Shown: positions 8,901 through 17,342, counted from the stretch's first letter. The stretch: DNA of 64,000 bases from Ignavibacteriota bacterium (GCA_016716225.1 JADJWT010000001.1:1-64000), one strand, 5' to 3'. The notes: generated by a model not told the origin, from the letters alone. Made by a program: numbers and translations.

Positions 8901-11117
8901 GGGCAAGAAGAAGCTAGTGAAAATATCATTGACAATTTTGCAAATGAAAAAGAGAAATCACTGGCGTTGAAAGATAATGTATTGACTCTGCTTAGGCGAG
9001 GTAAATCTGTAGAATCAGAAAAATATATAGGAAATATATCAGATTATTATCTTAAATCCCTAACACTAACAAAATTAGCTGAGGATTTATTTAATACTGA
9101 TCAATTAAGTTTGGCAGAAGTGATGCTAGAAGATGCAATAACGGCAGCAGAAAGTATAGAACATTATAACGAGAAAGATTTAGCAATTTATAATATTATC
9201 ATTGAGTTTTTAAGACAAGGAAAAGTTGAAGAATCAATAAAGCTAGAAAAAAGAATTAATGATGCAGGTTTAAAATTTGATTTATTAGTTGAAATAATTA
9301 CCGAATTATTTTGTAATGAAGATATAAATAAGGCCTTAGAGATTTTGGAATATCTTAAGGAAAATTGTTTTGGATATAAATATTCAAGAGTAATTTCTGA
9401 AAAAATATTTAAAAAGGGTAAAATCTGGCCGACAGAACTATTTTTAGAAAAATCCATAAAAATAGTTGATAAAATTAAAATTGAGCATCTTCATGATTTA
9501 ATTGAAAAGATATCATTTGTATTATGCAAACAAGGGAAAGTAAAAGAAGTTTTAAATTTAGTGGTTAAAAGTAGATTTGATGATTTCACTTTATTTAGAA
9601 TATTGAATGGAGTTTTTGAAAGTGGGAAAATAGAAAATTCAATAAATGTGATTCAATATATATTAGAAAATAATTTTAAAGATGATATAGTAATTTATGA
9701 CATATGCTTACTCTTATTAAAACATGGATTTTTTGATGAAGTGCTGAAGTTTTTAAACAAGACAGAAATTGTTGTTTTTAAGTTGGAAATTTTAACGTGC
9801 TTTACTGATGAATTACTAAATCAAAAAACAATTGAACAATGCTATACCTATTTAAAACGTTCAAAAGATAAGTTTTTTAATTGTATACTATTATTACGAA
9901 TTTCTGAAGTATATTTCAAATTAGGAAATGACTTAGAATCAAAAAAAGTATTCAATGAGACTCTGATAAATATTTTTCAGATTGATGATGAGTTTGATAA
10001 ATCAAGTTTATTAATTCTAGTCTGTGAGGAACTTTTTAAACAAGGAAAGTTAAATGAATCACTTGAATATCTTGAGTTGATTGAAAATGAATTTAAAAAA
10101 TCTGAAATACTACATGAAATTTCTTGTAAATTATACAGCCGTGGAGACATTATACTTGCTTTAGATATTTTCAATAAAATTAAAGATGATTATTGGAAAT
10201 CTATTTCCTTAATAAAATTTTCCGGAATAATGTTCAGTAAAGGCGAGATAAGTAAATCTGATTCAAATTATGATGAGGCAATTAAAGTAATTAATAGTAG
10301 TGAAAACGAAGGGGAATATAAATCCGGTAAATTAAGTAGTATAGCATTAGAATTGGCAAAGCAAGGTAATATTAGAAAGGTTTTCAATGTCATTGATATG
10401 ATTGGATACTTTCCTAACAAAGTTGAATTATTTAGTGAAATTGCCATTGAGTTATCAAAACAGGAAAGAATTAATGAAGCACTTGTTTTTATTAAAATGA
10501 TTGGAAATGATTCTAACGAACATCACATTATTAAGAATATGGCTATTGAATTTACAAAGCATGGTCAATTTAATCTGGCAATGAATCTTTTTGATTTATC
10601 ACAAGATAGCCTTACCACTTTAGCAATAGCTGAAGGCATAATTAACTTTTTGGAATTAGATTTAGTTGTAAGAAACGGAACATTGATCATAGACAGAATT
10701 CAATCTACTATTTTAAAAAATGAAATCAATAATTTAATAGCATTAAGACTGCTTAAAAATTTTGAAATAGATGCAATTTCAATCTTTCCAATGTATTTTT
10801 CAAGATTTTATAAGAACTTAGGTTATCTTTCTAATTTATTAGTTGGCGCACTGTTGTATATTCTATCAAATAACAAAATAATTAATTTCAAAGATGAAGC
10901 ACTACTTAAAAAACTGAATGAAGTTATTGAAATTTCAGACTGGCTTGATGGGTATAATGAAAAGGAGTTTAATTACACAAATTATGCTGAATGGATTAAC
11001 GATATTAAAGATGAAGATAATAAAGACCAAATTGTGCTTTGGGCTAGAAAAGTTGAAAAGGGTAAAATGACTGAGGAGGTATTTATAACAAATGTAACTC
11101 AGTTAATAAAAAACTAA
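5958..11117 (+). CDS. HEPN-STAND NTPase with long TPR-like repeat region
   Basis: 1719 residues. An N-terminal helical domain (1-160) contains LRNKYAHG, that is R113-x4-H118, the HEPN RNase signature. A STAND/NACHT-type NTPase follows: Walker A GNPGVGKS at 285-292, Walker B LIFIDGLDE with D379 and D382/E383, and a sensor-like SRWTRE. A winged-helix-like region ending with FHESMREYL comes next. From about residue 780 to 1600 there are many 35-40-residue helical repeats of the type 'LLNQKRIEKSLEIAENIEDSLLKSLAL'. This layout (effector, NTPase, repeat sensor) is that of Avs-like antiphage STAND proteins, in which the repeats recognise a trigger. It follows the CDF-TPR gene by 55 bp. The defence role is inferred; the domains are visible. 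Confidence 0.75.
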   Translation: MNHPQISNIIELYNSESQPFRRIHRQIDIFESILKTHTAVIVSDYFRHKTVSELIKGLLVEGLRVPSLGTWQYFSRQIIKEMKKNKYETFIPEFITYFTIWDKKNVDNVINLRNKYAHGATPNDQECEKDLEIMNPILEDWLSAEWLNKTQIELYNVGQGKQTAHHVYLVRANGEKLDLFPILYNRKMVKDESKYLMKYVFFNDLKRKKEVGFLNYTEAVHIRDKEIYEEFQSVLNTDAWKLKTTEEFKERIEELTEVFKGRIQERKQIKEWIYKNDKGYLFLYGNPGVGKSALLAQTFKEIKSEKKNNVLLIDYFIRRGTDYSKPGEMLDYLNKRLEGEFKTGIGSGVTNDEKKKKLEERLRRISKMENRVKVLIFIDGLDEGDENKIINYIINDTYKDILIIYGSRWTREVENFYNRQSVDYKKKEKIKGLKAEDVRAILYEVTDKYAINQEQVEEILKKSEGNPLYLKMLTLAIEEGEIKLKDGIKLPKKIDEFYKLFIERYSMFKDGDYILRSLYTFAAAKDYLTQNQLEIILGYGPGTSERVITALQEVLMDNPSTEEKKYQLFHESMREYLTKEKKLDIRQCELKILDFCRKWKEFKVKEDLLYPLKNYSAHLYNQNEKEELFELIINQEYQKKQIEVTEQYEAGFQAVELGLRAWVGDSYKLIEIGIEAARLHLSANNSLEQIKRWIEEGGEQNYRKALERIKNYEVKDRVILYFKLLNRAADKERNEVVELIIDAMKENLLKDTSLLDIKRVLPLGYIILVTSKLDESYWGFIIEKVEPYNLYEFNSLLKDNFNYEFFKLLSLFTEKTNDEDKVKLFIAASKVQFREGNYKEAEFILESAINISEKIEYNFTKNNCLEEISSELLNQKRIEKSLEIAENIEDSLLKSLALEKVVLHFLDHARIEEAINILDKIDDELCISRIMIKYSNLLFNEGKFDESKEILVNAIEITSNTKNEYEKFETYLAISRELFLQGQEEASENIIDNFANEKEKSLALKDNVLTLLRRGKSVESEKYIGNISDYYLKSLTLTKLAEDLFNTDQLSLAEVMLEDAITAAESIEHYNEKDLAIYNIIIEFLRQGKVEESIKLEKRINDAGLKFDLLVEIITELFCNEDINKALEILEYLKENCFGYKYSRVISEKIFKKGKIWPTELFLEKSIKIVDKIKIEHLHDLIEKISFVLCKQGKVKEVLNLVVKSRFDDFTLFRILNGVFESGKIENSINVIQYILENNFKDDIVIYDICLLLLKHGFFDEVLKFLNKTEIVVFKLEILTCFTDELLNQKTIEQCYTYLKRSKDKFFNCILLLRISEVYFKLGNDLESKKVFNETLINIFQIDDEFDKSSLLILVCEELFKQGKLNESLEYLELIENEFKKSEILHEISCKLYSRGDIILALDIFNKIKDDYWKSISLIKFSGIMFSKGEISKSDSNYDEAIKVINSSENEGEYKSGKLSSIALELAKQGNIRKVFNVIDMIGYFPNKVELFSEIAIELSKQERINEALVFIKMIGNDSNEHHIIKNMAIEFTKHGQFNLAMNLFDLSQDSLTTLAIAEGIINFLELDLVVRNGTLIIDRIQSTILKNEINNLIALRLLKNFEIDAISIFPMYFSRFYKNLGYLSNLLVGALLYILSNNKIINFKDEALLKKLNEVIEISDWLDGYNEKEFNYTNYAEWINDIKDEDNKDQIVLWARKVEKGKMTEEVFITNVTQLIKN

Positions 11118-11371
11118 ATTTTATAGAGTGTAAAGTTTTTTGTAAATAGGAAATTTAGATATTAAAAATCATCAAATCTATCCTTAAAATAAACTGAAAA
11201 GTTGAATAAAAAAAAGCCCAATTTTGAACCGTTAGCAAGGCAAAGGAATAGTCTATTTTTTTGACTCTGTATTTAACTTTGATACAATTTGGCAAGAAAT
11301 TGAGCAAGAAAGACCTCCAAGTTTTAATTATTTTTGTCCGGATTGTTGCGGTATGGAAACTTAAGGGTGCT
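11118..11371. other. Intergenic with a short broken reading frame
   Basis: Plus-strand frame 11238-11363 reads a short peptide ending in FNYFCPDCCGMET before a stop, with a stop codon just upstream and no start. The CPDCC knuckle looks like the tail of a former zinc-binding protein. I treat it as a remnant. Confidence 0.3.
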
Positions 11372-11484
11372 GAGTTTATACGTAAAATTATCAGTACTAA
11401 CTCTGACTATCAGTTCATTTTTAAGTAGTAACATATTATTTAATGATTATTACAATATTTGTCAACTACATAACGTATAAACTC
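11372..11484. repeat. 113-bp element with 12-bp perfect terminal inverted repeats
   Basis: GAGTTTATACGT at 11372-11383 is exactly mirrored by ACGTATAAACTC at 11473-11484. The interior is AT-rich and non-coding. Its right end (GTATAAACTC..CACAC) matches the repeat at 3185-3312, and ACGTATAAACTC recurs at 14123-14134. Its placement downstream of the CDF/STAND operon mirrors the copy upstream of it. Confidence 0.6.
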
Positions 11485-11589
11485 TACACACTCTATGAAT
11501 TTAAATATATTTAGTATTTTAATGTTTTATTGACAATATTAAATAATTAAGTTAATTTATGTTTTATTGACTTAGATATGTTTTAATTT

Positions 11590-12567
11590 ATGCCTAGTGG
11601 AATTACTCATATTTTATTAGCAAAAAATACGCTTTTGCATGATCTTCCTCCAAATCTTAGGCTGATATTGCAATCCGGAATGGACTTTTTTCAAATCGGG
11701 TCTGTGGCTCCGGATTTACCTTACGCAAGTATTGCTGACGATGATTTTTTCTTTTCTACAGAAAGTGATTTAGCTGATAAATTCCACTATGAAAAAACTT
11801 ACCAATTACCGATTTATGCACTAGATGAATTGAATAAAAATAAATTGAAACTAACAAAAAAACAGATTAGATATGCATTCTGCTTTTTTATTGGATACAT
11901 TGCTCATATTGTTGCCGATGGCATTATTCATCCTTTTATAAGGGATATGGTCGGAGATTACCACGAACATCAAGAGGAACACAGAGTTCTTGAAATGAAA
12001 TTAGACGTGCTTTTATATGATTATCTTACTGAATCAAGTGGTTCTGCACTTAATCTAAATAACACAAATTTACATGATCAGTTACTAAACCCAACGTTTC
12101 TACCAGAAATAAATATAGTGTTGGATTATTTTATCAAAATGATTGAAAAAACGTATAATAAAAAGTATTCTAAAAATGATATTCTCGGATGGATTAATGG
12201 GTTACATAGAATGTTCGGAATTGCTGAAGGAGAACATCCATTTATTTATAAAATAATTGGAATTATTGATGTATTTCTTTTTAAAGATTATTGTGAACTT
12301 CGAGCAAATAAGGACAAGTATTTAGTTTTAACAAAACCGGTAGACCGGGATTTAAATTTTCTCAAAAAACCAAAAATCCATTATTTTGATGATATATTAC
12401 CTCATTATTATTCACGTTTAATCCCTATTTTGAAGAAATCATTTAACTACATTTATTTGAATGGGGAACCGATTACTGAGTTAGATATCCCGGGAATTGA
12501 TTTGGATACTGGCAGGCCATTAGCTTCTAATAATGATCTTGACTTAATTCCTTCATTTTGGGTTTAG
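11590..12567 (+). CDS. Zinc-dependent phospholipase C family protein
   Basis: 325 residues beginning MPSGITHILLAK, with GSVAPDLPY near residue 38 and GYIAHIVADGIIHPFIRDM near residue 100. These are the N-terminal His and the AxxxPD and HxxxD..H signatures of the bacterial Zn_dep_PLPC family, which coordinates zinc through His and Asp. There is no signal peptide, so a cytoplasmic location is likely and the natural substrate is unknown. The following lipoprotein gene starts one base after this stop codon, so the pair is translationally linked. No clear ribosome site precedes ATG 11590. The family call is good; phospholipase activity is assumed from the family name only. Confidence 0.75.
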   Translation: MPSGITHILLAKNTLLHDLPPNLRLILQSGMDFFQIGSVAPDLPYASIADDDFFFSTESDLADKFHYEKTYQLPIYALDELNKNKLKLTKKQIRYAFCFFIGYIAHIVADGIIHPFIRDMVGDYHEHQEEHRVLEMKLDVLLYDYLTESSGSALNLNNTNLHDQLLNPTFLPEINIVLDYFIKMIEKTYNKKYSKNDILGWINGLHRMFGIAEGEHPFIYKIIGIIDVFLFKDYCELRANKDKYLVLTKPVDRDLNFLKKPKIHYFDDILPHYYSRLIPILKKSFNYIYLNGEPITELDIPGIDLDTGRPLASNNDLDLIPSFWV

Positions 12568-12568
12568 A

Positions 12569-13021
12569 ATGAAAAAATATTTATTCTTTGTTTTATTAGT
12601 ATTTAGTTTCGGGAGTTGCTGTCCAACTATAAATTACCTTACTATCGATGATGAATTTTTAGTAGATCTATCATCCGAAAACAATAAAATATCAGCTGAT
12701 TTATTATTAGATGAATTCGATGGTAATCTTGACAGTTTAACCTACCAATTCTATTTAGAATATATCAAAATATATCATGGATATTCTTCAGAATATTTGT
12801 ACGAAAGAATAAATTTAGCTGACGACGTTTTATTTCAACCTTATAGTCAAGGATTTATAATAATTCTTCGATATTTAAAGTTAAACAAAATTATTATTGA
12901 TGATTCTTATACGCCTTTTCATGATCAAGTAATTGAGAATATTGATTCAAATTTATCACTTGATGATGTTTACAATGAATTTGTTAAAATACATTCTCAC
13001 CAAAACATTGATTCAAAATGA
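12569..13021 (+). CDS. Small lipoprotein of unknown function
   Basis: 150 residues with a signal peptide (MKKYLFFVLLVFSFGSC) and a lipobox-like FGSC-C, so it is probably lipid-anchored. The mature part is acidic, with no motif I recognise. It begins one base after the stop of the phospholipase-like gene and should be co-translated with it. A role linked to that protein (partner or inhibitor) is possible but speculative. Confidence 0.6.
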   Translation: MKKYLFFVLLVFSFGSCCPTINYLTIDDEFLVDLSSENNKISADLLLDEFDGNLDSLTYQFYLEYIKIYHGYSSEYLYERINLADDVLFQPYSQGFIIILRYLKLNKIIIDDSYTPFHDQVIENIDSNLSLDDVYNEFVKIHSHQNIDSK

Positions 13022-13025
13022 AGCC

Positions 13026-14113
13026 TTAATTATATCTCAATTTATAAACATGATGTACAATCTTCTCATTACACAGAATTGTAATTCTATTTGCATATGT
13101 TTTATTTACTTTGGTTGAGAGCATCATAATTAGTCCTAATGATTGAAGATATGATAATTGATTATAAAAATGTACGTAGGAGCACGCTTGCTCCCGATTG
13201 CTCCTTGCCAAATCAACATAACTCATATGAACCTTTTTTGCAAATTTATCTACAATCTGACAAGCTGCTTTGAGAATTAGAAGATTAGTATCCGAAAGAT
13301 CTCCAATCAGATCAACATATATATCCCGTCTGGCATTTTCAAAACATTGCTCTATTTTCTCTTCACCTTTTATTGCCCAATAAAATAAGGACTTGAGTGC
13401 AACCCTTACATCTGAATTTGCTTCTCTTACTGTATATGCTGATATTTTTGAATTTATTCCGTCTTCAATTGTTTTTAAGCCGGTTTTTGTTCTTTCATTT
13501 AGAATTTTTTCTATTTCATCTGCATCATAATTTCGGAAATGAATTAACTCTGGTTGTAGTGTTGATTTTACGCTTTGATCAATTTCATTCAAAAATCTTG
13601 GATCATTACTTAACATTAAAATCATATAGTTTCTGTTATCCCTTGAAAGGAAATACAGTAATTCCCTTTGCCGTTCCTTTGGTGCCCACAAATGAACTTC
13701 ATCAAGAATTATAATTGTCTTTGAATTATACTTTTCTCTAAACCGGTTGTATAATTCAGAAAGAGATAAACCTCTTGAACTTACATTTAATAAATGTGCG
13801 AGTATTTTAAAAGAAGTTGAATAATATCTTACATTGGCATACAAAATATTTAGCGAAGATTCCTCACTAAAAATCTGTTGCAAATATTTGATCATTAATG
13901 TTTTACCGCTTCCACGTGATCCGAAAATAACTTGGTTAACCGGAATGTTTGTTTTTTCATACTTTAGAAAAGCATCAATAATCTGCTTAGTTTCTTCTCG
14001 AATCAGTGGGTTTTGTGGAACAAAGTTGAAATCAAAATTGAATAGTCTGAAATCTTACTTGATTGGCTATTTATGTGTTCTCTTTTTTCCAACAAATATG
14101 ATTTAATATCCAT
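13026..14113 (-). pseudogene. Orc1/Cdc6-like AAA+ ATPase, single frameshift near the N-terminus
   Basis: From ATG 14113 the minus strand reads MDIKSYLLEKREHINSQSSK; the homologous sequence then continues in another frame (DFRLFNFDFNFVPQNPLIRE) from about 14057. One base appears to be missing around AGTAAGATTTCAG. The second frame has no good start upstream of 13895, yet holds Walker A GSRGSGKT, Walker B TIIILDEVHLW, the sensor region SNDPRFL, the Cdc6-type FRNYDADEIEKIL and a C-terminal winged helix (LGLIMMLS). This is the domain order of archaeal Orc1/Cdc6 initiators and their bacterial accessory-element relatives, whose role is unknown. It is convergent with the lipoprotein gene. The break may be real decay or a sequencing error; if repaired, the protein is about 360 residues. 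Confidence 0.65.
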
Positions 14114-14664
14114 AACCTAATCACGTATAAACTCCACTTGACGTATTAATTGAACTTCTTCTTTATAAATATTTTGGTTTGAAATATTCTAAATTACTTC
14201 CAGACTACTTCTGATGGATTTCAGATTCTTTTGGGACATGCTTTAGATAATTCCGATAACTTTTCGTATTCATTCAAATCCTCAAATCAAGGAAAATCAG
14301 ATTATTTCATTACGGAAAGTTTAACATTTTCTTTTCCACTTCTCAAATATTTAATCCAATCTTTTGATTTTAATTTCGATTTCTCTTTTAACTTACTTGA
14401 TTGATACTATCAACACTCTTGTAGATATTGATTCATCCGCATGGTTTTATTTCACTCAGAATTTTCACGATTCAATAATTTATAAGACTTACGCTATTGT
14501 TTATTCGGATACAATTTTTAGAAATAAGCGGAATCCATTCGAAAACTGTAAAACAAAATTCATTAAATGGAAAAATGTGATTTTTGAGATGTATGAATAA
14601 ATCTAAGCTAAGTAGTTTACCAGCATCAGCGTTGATTTACTTGATATTTTGTTTAAAATAATTC
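14114..14664. other. Gene-free stretch with ACGTATAAACTC repeat and coding debris
   Basis: It contains a third copy of the ACGTATAAACTC repeat end (14123-14134). Two short plus-strand frames (about 14190-14403, and 14364-14600 ending in KWKNVIFEMYE) look protein-like in places but have no ribosome site or family match. The minus strand also has protein-like segments interrupted by stops. I read this as degraded sequence of unknown origin. Confidence 0.3.
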
Positions 14665-14693
14665 TTGATAATATGTCAAATTTGACATATATT
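14665..14693 (+). promoter_or_regulatory. higBA promoter with 20-bp palindromic operator
   Basis: A -35 TTGATA (14665-14670) and -10 TATATT (14688-14693) are separated by 17 bp. The spacer and -10 are covered by the perfect palindrome ATATGTCAAATTTGACATAT (14671-14690). The predicted start of transcription falls at the ATG codons 14698/14701, so the message may be leaderless. HigA-type antitoxins repress their own operon by binding such palindromes. Confidence 0.65.
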
Positions 14694-14697
14694 GTAA

Positions 14698-15033
14698 ATG
14701 ATGAATAAGCAAGATAAGCCTCTAGTCTGGTTACATGGGGAAGTTAAATCACCTCCATTTTCTTCTTTGGCGAGAATTGAAGCTGGTTATCTTCTAAGAT
14801 TGCTTCAAAAAGGAGAAAAATTGAATTTCCCTCACTCCAGACCAATGACATCAGTTGGCATAAAATGTCATGAATTAAGAATTAATGATGAAAAAAGTAC
14901 TTGGCGAATTATTTACAGATTAGATTCTGATGCTATTATTATACTTGAAGTATTTAACAAGAAAACTCAAAAAACACCTAAAAATGTAGTTGATATTTGT
15001 CAAAAAAGAATTAAGGAATATGACAATGCTTAA
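14698..15033 (+). CDS. higB: HigB/RelE-family toxin
   Basis: 111 residues of the phage-derived Gp49-like/HigB family: an N-terminal VWLHGEVKSPPFSS, the conserved ARIEAGYLLRLLQKGE helix, the central LRINDEKSTWRIIYRLD strand pair and the C-terminal FNKKTQKTP loop. Family members are ribosome-dependent mRNA endonucleases. Toxin-before-antitoxin order is typical of higBA. ATG 14698 is followed directly by a second ATG at 14701, and either may start. The antitoxin frame overlaps the 3' end. The gene sits just behind a palindromic operator. Confidence 0.8.
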   Translation: MMNKQDKPLVWLHGEVKSPPFSSLARIEAGYLLRLLQKGEKLNFPHSRPMTSVGIKCHELRINDEKSTWRIIYRLDSDAIIILEVFNKKTQKTPKNVVDICQKRIKEYDNA

Positions 15034-15336
15034 AGAAAAAAACAAAAGCTAGAAAATAAAGGTTGGAAAATTGGAACTGCAGACGAATTTTTAAAATTAT
15101 CTCCGGAAGAATCCGCATATATAGAATTAAAATTAAATTTAAGCGCAAATCTTAAAAGTCTTAGAACTAAGCAGAAACTTCGACAAGAAGATTTGGCAAA
15201 TATAATTCATTCTAGCCAATCACGAGTTGCAAAACTCGAATCTGGAGATCCAAGTGTTACACTTGATCTTATTATTAGATCATTATTGGCCCTTGGAACT
15301 TCAAGAAAAGAAATTGCTAAAGCAATTGTTGCTTAA
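15026..15336 (+). pseudogene. higA: HigA-type XRE antitoxin with a poly-A frameshift
   Basis: ATG 15026 overlaps the end of higB by 8 bp and opens MLKEKNKS before a stop. The homologous frame continues as KKQKLENKGWKIGTADEFLK and holds a clear HTH (LRQEDLANIIHSSQSRVAKL) and the family ending LLALGTSRKEIAKAI. The two frames join if the run of seven A at 15036-15042 had eight. It is therefore either a homopolymer miscall, slippage expression or a real mutation. A true loss of the antitoxin beside an intact toxin would normally be harmful, which favours sequencing error or slippage. The protein would be about 103 residues. Confidence 0.7.
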
Positions 15337-15339
15337 TTA

Positions 15340-15415
15340 ATTTATTTTTTGTTTCATTTTTATTATTCCATTCTCCACTCATCCAAAATTGAGGATCAAC
15401 AAGTCTATATCTACA
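15340..15415 (-). pseudogene. Remnant of an Eco57I-like methyltransferase C-terminus
   Basis: The minus strand reads LVDPQFWMSGEWNN, matching the KIVDPQFWLSEEEYNN end of the enzyme at 31512-34578. Similar fragments lie at 23760-23850 and 30398-30520. No larger part of the gene is present here. The rest of 15337-15633 shows nothing further. Confidence 0.45.
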
Positions 15416-15639
15416 CAAGTGCTGTCTTTGTGAGAAACATGGGGGCTACACTTATGCTTCTAATACAAAGTTTCGAATCAAATTAGTAACCAATGTTCAT
15501 CAAATGGATTTAAGAAAAGGATTGTTATGGTATTATGTTTGGTTACTAAGCCGTTACATCAAGAATTTTAAAAAATCTTTATTTGCTTATAAACAGTTCA
15601 ACTATTATTTTAAGATAAATTTTAATCTGATTTGTGAAA

Positions 15640-16065
15640 ATGGCGCATACAAACAAAATACTGTTTTATTTTTTATCCTTAATGTACTTAAGCTTTTATT
15701 TGCTATCGCCATTTTTCCATCTGCATGAAGAAATTGATAATATTCATAACACATCAAATTATCATTCTCACTTTTTTGAAGAAAAAATTAGCAACAATTA
15801 TATATCACCTTCAAATCAATTATTTGACCATAGTGAAAATCAAGAAAACTCAAACTACATAAGTTTTACTTTTGTTAATAATACACAAAAACCAATTTCA
15901 AATTTATATCAATATAGAATTAGTTATTTCTTACTAAGTTTCAATATTTCCCAACATGAATTTAAAACAAACTTTCCTGCAATTTTTGTCAATCAAAATA
16001 TCTTATGGGAGAAGTACGTCCATTCGGCGAGTAATATTTCCCCACCCTATCCAATTCTTGCATAA
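15640..16065 (+). CDS. Small exported His-rich protein heading RND operon 1
   Basis: About 141 residues. ATG 15640 is preferred over GTG 15634, though neither has a clear ribosome site. One N-terminal hydrophobic segment (LFYFLSLMYLSFYLLSPFF) precedes HLHEE and several histidines (NIHNTSNYHSHF), and the protein ends ISPPYPILA. A small protein with a hydrophobic head and a 'PP' tail region also stands first in the two other RND operons in this window, suggesting a shared role in metal binding or sensing in the periplasm. The family is not firmly recognised. Confidence 0.55.
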   Translation: MAHTNKILFYFLSLMYLSFYLLSPFFHLHEEIDNIHNTSNYHSHFFEEKISNNYISPSNQLFDHSENQENSNYISFTFVNNTQKPISNLYQYRISYFLLSFNISQHEFKTNFPAIFVNQNILWEKYVHSASNISPPYPILA

Positions 16066-16102
16066 AAATTAAACTAAGTTAAAAATTATTAATGGAGGTA
16101 AC

Positions 16103-17323
16103 GTGCGCTTTTTGAAGCTCGTTATAGTTATATCTGTGCTTTCTAATTTTTACATAAATGCACAATCAGCAATATCATTAGATGATGCAATAAATTCAGC
16201 ATTAGAAAAAAATATTGAATTGCAGAAACAAAAATTGTTTTTATATAAATCTGAGCTTGAATTTGATGAATCTGCTCGATTGCCAAATCCTTTGCTCAAC
16301 TATTCAAGGGAAGATTTAACAAACAATTCATTGACCTTTGGCGAATGGATTTTATCCGGTTCTATGCCTCTAAATTTTCTTTGGGAAAGATGGAGTAATA
16401 TTTCATCAAATGAAAAAAATCTTCAAGCACAAAAGTTATTGTTCAACTTCCAACAAAAAAATGTTAGATCTGAAGTTCAAAAATCATTCACAAATTTACA
16501 TTTTACAAATTTGATGGTATCGGATCTATCTGATGCCTTGACAAATATTAAAAATATTTTTTCAACTGCAAAAATTCGTTTTGATGAAGGTGATATTTCC
16601 GAATATGAACTGCAAAGGATTTTAGTCGAAATCAACAAAATCTCTTCGTTGATAAAAAAAACAGAACTTAGCAAAAATGAATTTCAAAAAGAATTATGTA
16701 TTCTTTTAAATACAGACAATTTTGAAATAATTACTAAAGATAGTTTTTTCAATCACATTATTTCTCTTAATCAAAATGAATTAGTTGATACCGCTTTAAT
16801 CAAAAGGGATGATTTCAAAGCAATTGATCTTTTAATAGAAAGTGTGAATTCACAATTAAATTTTAATTCAATGAAAATTATTCCGGATATTAATTTAACA
16901 GCCGGATATAAAAAACAGACTGATGATTTATCTGGATTGGTTTTGGAACTAAATGTCCAAATACCAATTTTCAACAGAAATCAATTTAAGATAAATGAGA
17001 ATGAAGTTGAATTGGAATTTCTGAAAAAGCAAAAAACATTCTTGCAAAATAAAATTGAAATAGAAGTTAAAACCTCATTCAAAAAATTTGAAGAATACAA
17101 TTTACTCAATCAAAAAAACGACAAAACTATTTTAGAAAATATAATCAGCACATCAGCCTTTTCGTACGAACAAGGTGAAATCGAATTAGTTGAATTTATG
17201 GATGCGGTAAATACTTATGTTGATGGGATTCAACAGTTCTATAATACGAAAATTGAATTTTACGTGAGTTATTTTGAGTTGGAGAAAACAGTTTCATCTG
17301 AACTTAAAAATTTTGAAAATTAA
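16103..17323 (+). CDS. TolC/CzcC-family outer-membrane efflux protein (RND operon 1)
   Basis: 406 residues starting with GTG 16103, 4-5 bases after GGAGG. A signal peptide ends near INA/QS. Two outer-membrane-efflux-protein repeats follow (SLDDAINSALEKNIELQKQK and the later half with SFKKFEEYNLLNQKN), and the C-terminal YEQGEIELVEFMDAVNTYVD motif is typical of the CzcC/CusC type. It forms the outer-membrane duct of the tripartite pump with the adaptor and permease that follow at 17343 and 18861. Confidence 0.85.
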   Translation: MRFLKLVIVISVLSNFYINAQSAISLDDAINSALEKNIELQKQKLFLYKSELEFDESARLPNPLLNYSREDLTNNSLTFGEWILSGSMPLNFLWERWSNISSNEKNLQAQKLLFNFQQKNVRSEVQKSFTNLHFTNLMVSDLSDALTNIKNIFSTAKIRFDEGDISEYELQRILVEINKISSLIKKTELSKNEFQKELCILLNTDNFEIITKDSFFNHIISLNQNELVDTALIKRDDFKAIDLLIESVNSQLNFNSMKIIPDINLTAGYKKQTDDLSGLVLELNVQIPIFNRNQFKINENEVELEFLKKQKTFLQNKIEIEVKTSFKKFEEYNLLNQKNDKTILENIISTSAFSYEQGEIELVEFMDAVNTYVDGIQQFYNTKIEFYVSYFELEKTVSSELKNFEN

Positions 17324-17342
17324 ATAGGAATAGGCAATTAAG

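Noticed and set aside
11372..11484. Calling the 12-bp inverted repeat element a true attC site
   Set aside because: Its ends lack the TAAC/GTTA cores in the required positions, so I list it only as a repeat.
13397..14106. Plus-strand frames over the orc1/cdc6-like gene
   Set aside because: They are low-complexity, Leu/Phe-rich complements of the minus-strand coding sequence.
15036..15042. Programmed frameshifting in higA as the certain explanation
   Set aside because: The run of seven A could allow slippage, but other single-base breaks in the window make sequence error at least as likely.
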